Source: Acetobacterium woodii DSM 1030 (lineage in GTDB: Bacteria > Bacillota > Clostridia > Eubacteriales > Eubacteriaceae). From it: a stretch of DNA of 64,000 nucleotides. Below are positions 46,121 through 54,574 of the stretch, piece after piece (position 1 is the first letter of the stretch; each line of letters starts with the position of its first letter). Below the pieces are notes generated by a model that saw only the letters and a program-made list of their open reading frames with translations, made no database searches and was not told the origin of the DNA. Position numbers and translations under genes: made by a program. The stretch covers positions 992,001-1,056,000 of the forward strand of contig NC_016894.1 in the NCBI RefSeq assembly GCF_000247605.1, in the 5' to 3' direction.

Positions 46121-47125
46121 ATGATGATAACTAAAAAATTTAAAGCCATGGTAGTAAATGAAGGTGACAATAAAAACTTTTCGAGCGCAATTGTCGAGAA
46201 AGAGATTGCCAGTCTTCCTGAGGGAGCGGTATTAATTAATGTCGCTTATTCATCTTTAAATTATAAAGATGCTCTTTCCGCAACGGGAAATAAGGGTGTC
46301 ACCCGCAACTATCCCCATACTCCGGGGGTTGATGCGGCGGGCTTTGTAGTTGAATGCAGTGATGGAAAATTTAAACGTGGGGATGCAGTTCTCGTGACCG
46401 GATATGATTTAGGGATGAACACCGCCGGAGGTTTTAGTGAGTATATTCGTGTGCCTTCAGATTGGGTGGTTAAATTACCTGAAAACCTTTCGCTTAAAGA
46501 AAGTATGATCTATGGAACCGCTGGATTTACTGCGGCTTTATCGGTTTACAAGCTCGTTAACGCCGGGATTACCCCGGAAAGTGGCGAGATTCTGGTAACT
46601 GGTGCGACTGGCGGCGTTGGTAGCGTGGCGGTAAGAATTTTAAGTAAACTGGGGTATGATGTCATTGCCGGGACGTTAAAAGTGGAGACGCGGGACTTTT
46701 TATTAAAAATTGGCGCGAAAGACATTATTTTAGGACCGGAAATGGATGATCAATCGGGAAAAGCTCTTTTAAAAGGGCGTTGGGCCGGTGTTATTGATGC
46801 TGTGGGCGGTAATGTTTTGGCAACAGCCCTGAAAACCACCCAATACGGTGGCTGTGTGACGACCTGCGGTAACGTTGCTTCGGGAGAGCTTTTAACGACG
46901 GTTTATCCGTTCATTCTGCGCGGGATATCCTTAATGGGGATCGATTCAGTACAATGCCCGATGACATTTCGATTGAAAGTATGGGAGCTGCTTGCCAATG
47001 ATTGGAAACTGACCGAATTAGATAAAAATGTTCGGGAAATAGCCCTTGATGATTTAGAGTCAAGCATTCAGCTGATGCTTGAAGGAAAACATCTGGGCAG
47101 AACGATTTTAAATCTAAATTTATAA
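46121..47125 (+). CDS. YhdH/YhfP-type quinone oxidoreductase (MDR superfamily)
   Basis: NADPH-dependent oxidoreductase of 334 residues. The catalytic-domain signature SSLNYKDALSATG lies near 43, GTAGFTAALSV near 129 and the nucleotide loop TGATGGVGSVA near 155. YhdH relatives reduce acryloyl-CoA or reactive enones and quinones. AAGGAG precedes tandem ATG codons. The MarR-type operator at its promoter suggests induction by electrophiles or an acid substrate. Confidence 0.85.
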   Translation: MMITKKFKAMVVNEGDNKNFSSAIVEKEIASLPEGAVLINVAYSSLNYKDALSATGNKGVTRNYPHTPGVDAAGFVVECSDGKFKRGDAVLVTGYDLGMNTAGGFSEYIRVPSDWVVKLPENLSLKESMIYGTAGFTAALSVYKLVNAGITPESGEILVTGATGGVGSVAVRILSKLGYDVIAGTLKVETRDFLLKIGAKDIILGPEMDDQSGKALLKGRWAGVIDAVGGNVLATALKTTQYGGCVTTCGNVASGELLTTVYPFILRGISLMGIDSVQCPMTFRLKVWELLANDWKLTELDKNVREIALDDLESSIQLMLEGKHLGRTILNLNL

Positions 47126-47223
47126 ACATCGTTTATAAAGTCAGCCATAAAGCCAACGGTATTCCAGTCTGCGGACAAATACGTTTAATAAAACTAATCG
47201 TTATTAAAAGAAACTTTATAAAA

Positions 47224-47268
47224 ATCGAACCAAAAGAGCCGAAATTATTTCGGCTCTTTTGGTTCGAT
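47224..47268. terminator. Bidirectional intrinsic terminator
   Basis: Perfect 21-bp arms (47224-47244 and 47248-47268) with a 3-nt loop; the inner AAAAGAGCCG/CGGCTCTTTT stem has T runs in both directions. It separates the converging oxidoreductase and TPI-like genes. Confidence 0.88.
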
Positions 47269-47290
47269 GACGTTAATCGGTTTATTCAAT

Positions 47291-48064
47291 TTATTTTAAT
47301 GTGTCTCCAACCGAAACCATAATTTCTTCAAAAAGATCTGGTTCCCAGGCACTACGACCAATAAAGAGGCCATCCACATTCTCAAGCCCGGCGTAGTCTT
47401 TGGCATTATTAATGTTGACACTGCCGCCAAAAAGCAGGGGCACATCTTTACCAAGCGGTCCATAAAGTTCGATCAGAACAGTTCGTAAGAAATCGTGGAT
47501 TTTTTTAACGTAAGGTGTTTCGGCCGGAATGCCATTGACACCAATAGCCCATACCGGTTCATAGGCGACCCAAAATTGTCCGATTTTATCGGACGGAACA
47601 TCTTTCAAGGCGATCTTTAATTGTTTGGCTAACATTTCTTTAGAAACACCATAGTTTTTATCCTCTGATTTTTCACCAATACAAATCAGTGGGATAAAAC
47701 CATGTTTTAAAGCGGCCAGGGTTTTAAGATTGACAGTTTCGTCGGTTTCATTAAAATATTGCCGGCGTTCGCAATGCCCCAGCTCAATGATATCAAGTCC
47801 AATTTCTTTTAGCATTACGGGAGAAATTTCACCCGTAAATTGGCCACTATCGGCATAATGCATATTTTGAGCGCCCAGCTTCAGGGCGCTTTTATTTGTA
47901 TCAATCAGTTCTTTTAATTTCCATAAATGGGTATAAGATGGAATGATAAAAAAATCAAAGGCGGGATACTTTTCAATGATTGGCATCAGATCATTGGTGT
48001 ATTGCGTAGCATCGGCCAGGGTTTTGTTCATTTTCCAATTGGTACCAAGCAAAAACTTTTTCAT
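47291..48064 (-). CDS. Triose-phosphate isomerase family protein, probable tetrulose-phosphate isomerase
   Basis: TIM-barrel isomerase of 257 residues with Lys in GTNWKMNKT, catalytic His in GHCERR (usual enzymes have GHSERR), Glu in YEPVWAIG and the phosphate loop GGSVN. It starts 7 bp after an RpiB-like gene and lies divergent from a dihydroxyacetone-type kinase locus. TPI and RpiB paralogues in that setting catalyse L-erythrulose-1-phosphate and D-erythrulose-4-phosphate isomerisation in known tetritol pathways. A glycolytic role is possible but less likely in this context. Confidence 0.78.
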   Translation of the reverse strand: MKKFLLGTNWKMNKTLADATQYTNDLMPIIEKYPAFDFFIIPSYTHLWKLKELIDTNKSALKLGAQNMHYADSGQFTGEISPVMLKEIGLDIIELGHCERRQYFNETDETVNLKTLAALKHGFIPLICIGEKSEDKNYGVSKEMLAKQLKIALKDVPSDKIGQFWVAYEPVWAIGVNGIPAETPYVKKIHDFLRTVLIELYGPLGKDVPLLFGGSVNINNAKDYAGLENVDGLFIGRSAWEPDLFEEIMVSVGDTLK

Positions 48065-48071
48065 AATGGGC

Positions 48072-48521
48072 CTACTTTAAATAGGTTTTTTCCAGGTTAC
48101 GCATTTTTTCAACTTTTTTGGTTGAACCGCCGCCCTGAAAATCACTTTTTAACCATGCTTCAGCGATCATTTTAGCCAATTCGGTGCCAATAACTCGGGC
48201 TCCCATGGTCAGGACATTCGCATCGTTACTTTTGGCCAGGCGCTCAGCTGAATAAACGTCATGACAAGTACCGGCAAAAACACCGGGAACCTTATTAGCC
48301 ATCATGGCAACGCCAAGCCCGGTCCCACAAAAAATAAAACCGCGATCATATTCTTTATTTTTAATTGTTTCAGCAAGATTAAAGGCAATTTCCGGATAAT
48401 CGCAATCATGGGTGGCGGAATACTCCAGATCAGTGATGTCATAACCCGCTTTTTTTAAATAGTTAAAAATTTCATTTTTAAAATCGATGGCGGCATCGTC
48501 ACAGTCAACAACAATTTTCAT
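48072..48521 (-). CDS. RpiB/LacAB-family sugar-phosphate isomerase
   Basis: Aldose-ketose isomerase of 149 residues. It has MKIVVDCDDAAIDFKNEI at the start, the catalytic Cys in FCGTGLGVAM near 65 and the MGARVIG segment near 109. The ATG at 48521 is 6 bp after AGGAGG; an ATG at 48524 is too close to it. It forms an operon with the TPI-like gene. The pairing suggests D-erythrulose-4-phosphate to D-erythrose-4-phosphate, which would feed the pentose phosphate pathway; ribose-5-phosphate isomerase is the alternative. Confidence 0.82.
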   Translation of the reverse strand: MKIVVDCDDAAIDFKNEIFNYLKKAGYDITDLEYSATHDCDYPEIAFNLAETIKNKEYDRGFIFCGTGLGVAMMANKVPGVFAGTCHDVYSAERLAKSNDANVLTMGARVIGTELAKMIAEAWLKSDFQGGGSTKKVEKMRNLEKTYLK

Positions 48522-48550
48522 CATGAACCTCCTGCACATTTTATTTTTGC

Positions 48551-48590
48551 AAACAACATCTTTTGTTTTGTAAAAATGTTGTTTTTTTTA
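48551..48590 (+). promoter_or_regulatory. Hairpin with T run in the divergent intergenic region
   Basis: Nine-bp arms AAACAACAT and ATGTTGTTT (48551-48559, 48576-48584) followed by T residues. It lies between the divergent RpiB-like and sigma-54 regulator genes, where no plus-strand transcript is expected to end, so it may be an operator or enhancer-type dyad. Confidence 0.35.
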
Positions 48591-48741
48591 AGGTATTTGC
48601 CTTAAGGATACGATATCATTATTGCATATGTTTTTAGGTTTGTAAAGGATTAAATCATTTGTGAATTTAAGAAATTATGTAAAAGTAATTAGATAAAAAT
48701 GAGATTTTGTAATATTCGTAAAATATCAAAGGGAGGCTATT

Positions 48742-50766
48742 ATGGAAAAGACGCAACGGATAGTGATTAAAAATAAAAACGGTCTTCATACACGGGTAGC
48801 AGCAATGGTCGCCCGACAGTCACAAAAAATTGAAAAAATTTGGGATTGTCAATTATATTTACGGCGTACCGATTCGCTTGAAGGCGTGCCCTGTAACAGT
48901 GTTTTGCCGCTGGTTTCTTTAAAAGTAAAAAAAGGCGAGCTGGTTGAGGTTTACAGTCGCGATTTGGGAAGTGATGAAGCCGTTTTTAAACTCGCTTCTT
49001 TTATTAAACAAACGGCTGAATTGGAAGTTCCTGAAACGGAAGTGATTGACAGCATTTTACAGGAAAATACCTTGGCAAGTGAAAAGATCTTTGAGAGTAT
49101 TAATAATGGCTTGATCGCTATGGACAGTAATGGCATCATAAATATCTTTAATCGGGCGGCGGAAGAAATAACCGGCATTAAGGCGAAAGATATCATTGGT
49201 AAAAAAGGCGATGAGTGGGTTCCGAATTTTAATTTAAATGACTTACTTAATTCTAAAAGAGAAAATTTGGGTTTAAAACATAAAATCGGAAAAAAATGGG
49301 TAATAACAAATAAAAGTCCCATTGTTGTGGATGAAGAAGTTGTTGGGGGCGTGGTGGTATTTCAAGATATCTCTCAGATCGAAGAATTATCATGGGAACT
49401 CCACAGTGTTAAAGAGTTAAAAGAAAAACTTAATAATATTTTAGAAACGGTAGATGATGGGATCTGTATGATTAATCATTGCCGGGAAATTACCTATGTT
49501 AATCACCCTTTTATCAAAATGTTTAAGAAAGCAGGAACTCAGGTTTTAACCAGAAAAATACAAGATCTTTTTCCGGATGAAAAACTTGGCGACTCGTTTT
49601 TTTTAGGAAAAGGTGAATGTATAATGACCACAAAGGATGGTCGGGAATTTATTATGAATGCACGACCGATTATAATCGAGTCAAAATTCAGCGGGAATGT
49701 TGTTGTTGCAAAGGAACTGACCGAAATTGCTAAATTGGCAGATCGGATCGAATTGTTGTCTCAAAAAACGCAGTTTCTACAGGAAGAACTTGCCAAAAAA
49801 GAAGGGCTTAATCAATCTTTTGGCAATATTGTCGGGAAAAGTGGTGCTTTAATCGAGAGTTTGACCGTCGCTTCAAAAGCGGCGCGAACCGATGCGGCGG
49901 TATTGATTCGGGGTGAGAGTGGTACCGGAAAAGAAATGGTGGCGAGAGCCATCCATCTGGCGGGATCGAGAAGTAATAAACCTTTTGTTGGCATGAACTG
50001 TGCTGCGATTCCATCAAATTTACTGGAAAGTGAACTTTTTGGTTATGAAAAAGGTGCTTTTACGGGTGCATATAAGGAAAAACGTGGAAAATTTGAAATT
50101 GCCAGCGGTGGTTCTATTTTTCTTGATGAAATTGGTGATATGGATAAAGCCATGCAAGCGAAACTCTTGAGAGTCCTTCAGGAACAGGAAATTGAGCGGA
50201 TTGGCAGCATTAAACCGATAAAAATTGATGTAAGAGTGATTGCCGCAACCAATAGCCCGCTTGAAGAAATGATGAAAGAAGGGACTTTTCGCCGGGATCT
50301 TTATTATCGACTGAATGTTATTACTGTTTTATTACCGCCTTTACGCCAGAGAAAAGGTGATATACCCTTGCTAGTGGAACATTTTACAAAAAAAATAAGC
50401 AAAAAATATGATCTGCCTAATTGTAAGATTAAAAAAAGTGCCTTGACGGCACTTGAACAATATCACTTTCCGGGGAATGTCAGAGAATTGGAGAATATGA
50501 TTGAGGGGGGGATGACACTGTCAAATTCTGATTGGATCACACTTGATGATTTGCCGGGTTATTTGTGTGATGAAAGCGGAAATGTAAAACCATTAACGAA
50601 TACGTTTTCATTAGATGGGGATAATCTCCCCACCTTTGAAGAGATGGAACGAGAGCTGATTGACAGGGCTATAAAAAAGCACGGTAGCTTTCGCAAAGCT
50701 GGTGTGGCATTGGGTTTAGATCATAAAACTATTGCCACAAAAGTCAGGAAATATAATCTACAATAA
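48742..50766 (+). CDS. Sigma-54-dependent activator with HPr-like, PAS, AAA+ and Fis domains
   Basis: Enhancer-binding protein of 674 residues. Residues 1-92 resemble the PTS phosphocarrier HPr, with the phosphorylatable His16 in NGLHTRVAA. Two PAS-like domains follow (about 110-215 and 232-330). The AAA+ motor has Walker A GESGTGKE (391-398), the sigma-54 contact GAFTGA (438-443) and Walker B FLDEIGD. A Fis helix-turn-helix ends the protein. It faces two sigma-54 promoters in front of dhaM and dhaK, so PTS phosphorylation state probably controls that operon. Confidence 0.9.
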   Translation: MEKTQRIVIKNKNGLHTRVAAMVARQSQKIEKIWDCQLYLRRTDSLEGVPCNSVLPLVSLKVKKGELVEVYSRDLGSDEAVFKLASFIKQTAELEVPETEVIDSILQENTLASEKIFESINNGLIAMDSNGIINIFNRAAEEITGIKAKDIIGKKGDEWVPNFNLNDLLNSKRENLGLKHKIGKKWVITNKSPIVVDEEVVGGVVVFQDISQIEELSWELHSVKELKEKLNNILETVDDGICMINHCREITYVNHPFIKMFKKAGTQVLTRKIQDLFPDEKLGDSFFLGKGECIMTTKDGREFIMNARPIIIESKFSGNVVVAKELTEIAKLADRIELLSQKTQFLQEELAKKEGLNQSFGNIVGKSGALIESLTVASKAARTDAAVLIRGESGTGKEMVARAIHLAGSRSNKPFVGMNCAAIPSNLLESELFGYEKGAFTGAYKEKRGKFEIASGGSIFLDEIGDMDKAMQAKLLRVLQEQEIERIGSIKPIKIDVRVIAATNSPLEEMMKEGTFRRDLYYRLNVITVLLPPLRQRKGDIPLLVEHFTKKISKKYDLPNCKIKKSALTALEQYHFPGNVRELENMIEGGMTLSNSDWITLDDLPGYLCDESGNVKPLTNTFSLDGDNLPTFEEMERELIDRAIKKHGSFRKAGVALGLDHKTIATKVRKYNLQ

Positions 50767-50771
50767 TCGAT

Positions 50772-50787
50772 TGGCATAAATATTGCT
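50772..50787 (+). promoter_or_regulatory. Sigma-54 promoter upstream of dhaM
   Basis: TGGCATAAATATTGCT: the -24 GG (50773-50774) and -12 GC (50785-50786) have the exact 10-bp spacing. It lies just after the activator gene and about 150 bp before the DhaM start. Confidence 0.8.
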
Positions 50788-50937
50788 GTTGTTATGATTC
50801 AAATACATTAGTCAATACTTTAAGTGATTGCAAACGATTAAAAATGTTGCCAACTGGTCTAATTGGAAGTACGAACAGAAATAAGCATTGGAGACGTCAT
50901 GCAATGGCAAAGTAAAATTTCTGGAAAGGAAAAAATA

Positions 50938-51333
50938 ATGACAGGAGTAATTATTGTATCTCATAGTGAAAAATTGGCAGAGGGATTGCGCGATATTGTG
51001 ATGGAAATGAATGATGGCAGTGTCGAAATTATTGCGGCAGGAGGTGCTGACGGTGAGCGGATTGGGACAAATACCCTGAAGATTAAAGCGGCTGTTGAAA
51101 GTTTGGCGGGATGTGATCACATTCTGATTTTTGTCGATTTGGGAAGTGCGGTTTTATGCAGTGAAACGGCAATTGAAATGCTTGATGAAGAACTTCAGGA
51201 AAAGGTTCATATTGTTGATGCACCTTTAGTTGAAGGGGTTGTTGGCGGGGTTATTCAGGCGACGATTTGCAATGATCTGGAACAAATTATTGCAACGGCA
51301 AAAGAAGGTGCAAATTTGAAAAAAATCTGTTAA
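50938..51333 (+). CDS. dhaM: PTS-dependent dihydroxyacetone kinase phosphotransferase subunit
   Basis: EIIA-like phosphodonor of 131 residues, with the active His9 in GVIIVSHSEKLAEGL and the GTN...VDLGSA pattern of DhaM. It passes phosphate from HPr to ADP bound on DhaL. Only the EIIA-type domain is present; E. coli DhaM also has HPr and EI-like domains. The ATG at 50938 follows AAAGGA; a longer frame from 50863 has no good site. It is 144 bp upstream of dhaK. Confidence 0.9.
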   Translation: MTGVIIVSHSEKLAEGLRDIVMEMNDGSVEIIAAGGADGERIGTNTLKIKAAVESLAGCDHILIFVDLGSAVLCSETAIEMLDEELQEKVHIVDAPLVEGVVGGVIQATICNDLEQIIATAKEGANLKKIC

Positions 51334-51424
51334 ACGGGGAAAATACACCCAAGCAGGGGAATAATTACCCATATTGAGGCAATAAAACTTTGTCGGATGG
51401 CTTATTATTACGAGTTTTCATTCT

Positions 51425-51440
51425 GGCATGGTTCTTGCAA
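51425..51440 (+). promoter_or_regulatory. Sigma-54 promoter upstream of dhaK
   Basis: TGGCATGGTTCTTGCA closely matches the sigma-54 consensus, with GG (51426-51427) and GC (51438-51439) 10 bp apart. It lies 38 bp before the dhaK start codon. Confidence 0.88.
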
Positions 51441-51477
51441 TAAGTAAACGTATACAAATATTTTTCAGGAGGATGAA

Positions 51478-52485
51478 ATGAAACGATTTATTAATGATCC
51501 CTATGATGTTGTTGAAGAAATGTTAGCCGGTTATGTAATAGCGCACAAAGATTATGTGGAATTACTAACTGAAGGAGAAGCCCAGGGAAGAGTTGTTTTA
51601 AGTAAAACTGCAAAGAAAAAAGACAAAGTTGGCGTTATCGTTGGTGGTGGCTCGGGACATGAACCTTTATTCTTAGGTTATGTTGGACCTGGATTTGTTG
51701 ATGCAGCGGTTATCGGTAACATTAATACTTCACCATCTCCAGACCCCTGTTATGCGGCCGCAAAAGCAGTTGATACGGGCAAGGGCTGTGTTTATTTATA
51801 TGGTAATTATGCCGGCGATGTGATGAATTTTGACATGGGCGCAGAAAAAGCCGATGAAGAAGATGATATCCGGGTTGAGACGGTTCTGACGACAGATGAC
51901 GTTATTTCATCAGAAAATATTGAAGATCGCCGTGGGATTGCAGGGATGTTTTTTGTCTTTAAAGCCGCCAGTGCAAAGGCTGATAAAGGCGGAGATTTAG
52001 ACGAAGTTGTGGCCGCTGCTCAAAAGTGTAATAGTGCGATGCGAACGATGGGCGTAGCAATGTCATCACCCACCTTGCCATCCAAAGGTGGTCCAATCTT
52101 TGAAATGGAAGAAGGCGACATGGAAATTGGGATGGGTCTCCATGGTGAACCAGGCGTGCGAAGAGGAAAAATTGAACCAGCAGATAAAGTAGTTGATCAA
52201 ATTATGGAACCGATTTTGGCAGATCTTCCTTATGTTGAAGGTGATGAAGTTTATGTTATGGTTAATAGTTTGGGAGCAACGCCAATGCAGGATTTACATA
52301 TCTGTTTCCGCCGGGTTGCTCAAATTCTCGAAGCCAAAGGAATCAGTATTTATAAATCAATCGTTGGTTGCATGGCATCTTCAATGGATATGGCAGGTAT
52401 GTCAATTACGTTGGTTAAATTGGATGATGAACTAAAAGAATTATTCGATCATCCTTGTGACGCACCATATTTCACCCAGATTTAA
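51478..52485 (+). CDS. dhaK: Dihydroxyacetone kinase-type protein, substrate-binding subunit
   Basis: Binds the ketose substrate covalently through a histidine. The 335-residue protein has the N-terminal VGGGSGHEPL near 57 and GLHGEPGVRR near 222, whose His is the hemiaminal-forming residue. Substrate may be dihydroxyacetone or a ketotetrose such as erythrulose, since TPI-like and RpiB-like isomerases are adjacent. AGGAGG precedes the ATG. It has its own sigma-54 promoter. Confidence 0.9.
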   Translation: MKRFINDPYDVVEEMLAGYVIAHKDYVELLTEGEAQGRVVLSKTAKKKDKVGVIVGGGSGHEPLFLGYVGPGFVDAAVIGNINTSPSPDPCYAAAKAVDTGKGCVYLYGNYAGDVMNFDMGAEKADEEDDIRVETVLTTDDVISSENIEDRRGIAGMFFVFKAASAKADKGGDLDEVVAAAQKCNSAMRTMGVAMSSPTLPSKGGPIFEMEEGDMEIGMGLHGEPGVRRGKIEPADKVVDQIMEPILADLPYVEGDEVYVMVNSLGATPMQDLHICFRRVAQILEAKGISIYKSIVGCMASSMDMAGMSITLVKLDDELKELFDHPCDAPYFTQI

Positions 52486-52681
52486 TACGAAACAATTCAT
52501 TTAAACTTCGTCACATCAGCTTTGAATAATAATCTTAATAACAAAAAAATAAACTGCGGGAAACTCATGAAGTGGGTTTCTCGCGGGATTCAGACAGTTG
52601 GACGACTAAAAGCAAACGGTTTAGCTGAAAAGGACAATTGGAAACTGTTTGGCTGTTAAATTTAACGTGAGGAGAAAAAAC

Positions 52682-53323
52682 ATGAGCGATTATATATTAG
52701 ATAAAGCATATTTTATTGGAGTCATTGAAGATCTCGTTGTATTGGCGGAAGAAAAAAAGGACTATTTTATTCAGTTAGATTCTGCCATTGGTGATGGCGA
52801 TCATGGCATGAATTTAAGCATTGGTTTTCGTGAAGTTAATAAAAATTTGGAACAATGGAAAACCGAAGATATTAACACCATTTTTAAAAATTCCGGCACG
52901 GCTTTGTTGGATAAGGTCGGAGGTGCGGCAGGTCCATTATATGGCGGCTTTTTTATGAAGTTTGGTTTGCCGGTAAAAGGAAAAGAAGAAGTCACGTTTG
53001 ATGAGTTCATCGAAATGATGGAATCTGGGGTTGCCATCATTGAAAAACGTGGGAAAGCAGTTGTTGGCGATAAAACCATGGTTGATACCTTGCGACCGGC
53101 AGTTGATGCTTTAAGAAAGGCTTATAAAGAAGAGGGATTATCGCCCAAGGATGCAATGAAAAAGGCCGCAGAAGTAGGAGCAGCCGGATCTGATTCAACC
53201 ATCCCGATTATTGCTAAAAAAGGAAGAGCCATGCGACTTGGTGAACGGGCGATTGGTCATCGCGATCCGGGTTCGGCTTCCAGCGCGGCAATTCTTGAAG
53301 TTTTTTATAAAAACATGCCATAA
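52682..53323 (+). CDS. dhaL: Dihydroxyacetone kinase-type protein, ADP-binding subunit
   Basis: Nucleotide subunit of 213 residues. The Mg-ADP aspartates are in AIGDGDHGMNLSIGF near 35, with the GGAAGPLYGG loop near 85 and DTLRPA near 144. It accepts phosphate from DhaM and donates it to the sugar on DhaK. The ATG at 52682 follows GAGGAG. The 196-bp spacer after dhaK holds an imperfect inverted repeat (GCGGGAAAC...GTTTCTCGC, about 52556-52583), possibly an mRNA processing or attenuating hairpin. Confidence 0.9.
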   Translation: MSDYILDKAYFIGVIEDLVVLAEEKKDYFIQLDSAIGDGDHGMNLSIGFREVNKNLEQWKTEDINTIFKNSGTALLDKVGGAAGPLYGGFFMKFGLPVKGKEEVTFDEFIEMMESGVAIIEKRGKAVVGDKTMVDTLRPAVDALRKAYKEEGLSPKDAMKKAAEVGAAGSDSTIPIIAKKGRAMRLGERAIGHRDPGSASSAAILEVFYKNMP

Positions 53324-53383
53324 TTATACCATTTGACAAGAACTTGATAGGTCGTATCTTTGATTGTGGTTTAGTGCATTTGC

Positions 53384-53412
53384 TTGACAAAGCAAGGTTT
53401 AAGGAATAAAAT
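53384..53412 (+). promoter_or_regulatory. Predicted sigma-A promoter after dhaL
   Basis: TTGACA (53384-53389), 17 bp and TAAAAT (53407-53412). The predicted start near 53419 lies upstream of a long hairpin with a U run (53469-53543), so the product would be either a short RNA or the leader of the SGNH gene. Confidence 0.65.
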
Positions 53413-53418
53413 AAAAGT

Positions 53419-53543
53419 CAAAGGTAAACCATTACAAAAGAATAAGATAGGGCAAGAGTTTAAGAGATGTCCGTATGATACCGAGGGTGCATCACACCGG
53501 GATTTCCTGGATTATACCCTCTGTATGATACGGGCTTTTTTTT
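53419..53543 (+). ncRNA. Possible small RNA or structured leader ending in a long terminator hairpin
   Basis: Long hairpin with outer arms 53469-53481 and 53523-53535 pairing in 12 of 13 positions, a second helix GAGGGT/ACCCTC, and an inner CCGGG/CCTGG helix, followed by eight T. It matches no riboswitch class I know. It certainly can end dhaKL transcription; with its own promoter it may also be an independent RNA of about 125 nt. Confidence 0.45.
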
Positions 53544-53680
53544 ATCTTGATCGAGCGGATATCAGTTGCAATTGTGATTGGGGGAGCTACAGTGGCGACC
53601 AGTAACCAGGATTTATGAAATTTAGTGTTCTGAAGTAATTTTATGGTTATCAAAATATTAATATAGATGGAGGAAAAATT

Positions 53681-54328
53681 ATGAAAAACGTAATGATTTT
53701 TGGTGATTCAAACACTTGGGGCTGGGACCCATCCAATGATTTGGTTGAAGTGATTAAGCGTTGGCCAGATGAGGTTCGCTGGGCCGGGATACTTCAGACC
53801 GAATTAGGGGATGATTTCAAAGTAATCCCGGAAGGCTTGAACGGCCGGACCACTGTATGGGATGACCCGATCGAAGAATACCGCTGCGGCAAAGATCAAA
53901 TTATTCCTTTGCTGGATACCCACGCGCCGTTGGATTTGGTTATCATTATGATTGGAACTAATGATTTAAAATGTCGCTATACAGTGACGGCTCAGGATAT
54001 TGCCAATGGTGCCAGTATCGTTTTAGATAAAACCTTGGCTCAGGTTGGTGCTTTTGGACCAAATGGACCAAAGGTTTTATTGATTGCGCCACCACCGCTG
54101 GGTCCGATTGAAGACGGAATTTTTAAATTTATGTTTGAAGGCAATCGGGAAAAATCGGTCCAAATGGCAAAATTCTATCAAGGTGTGGCCGAAAGTCGGG
54201 GAGTTCCTTTTTTTGATGCGAGTACCGTTGCTAAAGTAAGTGATATTGACGGGCTTCATCTGGGTGTTGATGGACATGCGGCATTAGGTAAAGCAGTGGC
54301 GGCGGAAGTTAAAAAGATCTTAGGTTAA
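53681..54328 (+). CDS. SGNH/GDSL-family hydrolase
   Basis: Esterase or acyl hydrolase of 215 residues. Block I GDSNTWGWDP carries the catalytic Ser10, block III IMIGTNDLK the oxyanion Asn, and block V DGLHLGVDGH the Asp-His pair. There is no signal peptide, so it is cytoplasmic, similar to bacterial arylesterase/lysophospholipase L1 relatives. GGAGG precedes the ATG. Substrate unknown. Confidence 0.85.
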   Translation: MKNVMIFGDSNTWGWDPSNDLVEVIKRWPDEVRWAGILQTELGDDFKVIPEGLNGRTTVWDDPIEEYRCGKDQIIPLLDTHAPLDLVIIMIGTNDLKCRYTVTAQDIANGASIVLDKTLAQVGAFGPNGPKVLLIAPPPLGPIEDGIFKFMFEGNREKSVQMAKFYQGVAESRGVPFFDASTVAKVSDIDGLHLGVDGHAALGKAVAAEVKKILG

Positions 54329-54376
54329 GTTAAAAAAGTTTGCTTAAGGACCATCGGGTAACTAATAGATAAAATC

Positions 54377-54547
54377 TAGGTAATTGCGAAAATGCCGTGA
54401 GCTTTAGGCCCAGTTTCGCACGAAACAATTTCTACACGGTACAGCGGACAGTTCGATGAGCGGTTCGCCGACACGTTACAAAATTGTTTGTGGAAACTGC
54501 ACCCCAAGCAACCGTTGTTCAATGTTTTTTAATTTCGCCATTACCTA
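54377..54547 (-). mobile_element. MITE copy 3, 171 bp, opposite orientation
   Basis: Same 171-bp element, inverted relative to copies 1 and 2. Flanks ATAGATAAAATC (54365-54376) and ATAGATCAAATC (54548-54559) match at 11 of 12 positions and are the target duplication. It ends 27 bp before the amidohydrolase start, with the AAAGGAGG site untouched. Confidence 0.9.
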
Positions 54548-54574
54548 ATAGATCAAATCAGAAAGGAGGCAGTA

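Noticed and set aside
48522-48741. Possible sigma-54 promoter for the RpiB-TPI operon
   Set aside because: I looked on the minus strand for GG-N10-GC with TGGCA/TTGC context and found none, so control of that operon by the sigma-54 activator is not supported by sequence.
53384-53605. 73-codon frame between dhaL and the SGNH gene
   Set aside because: It runs through the promoter and long terminator hairpin; the RNA structure is the better explanation.
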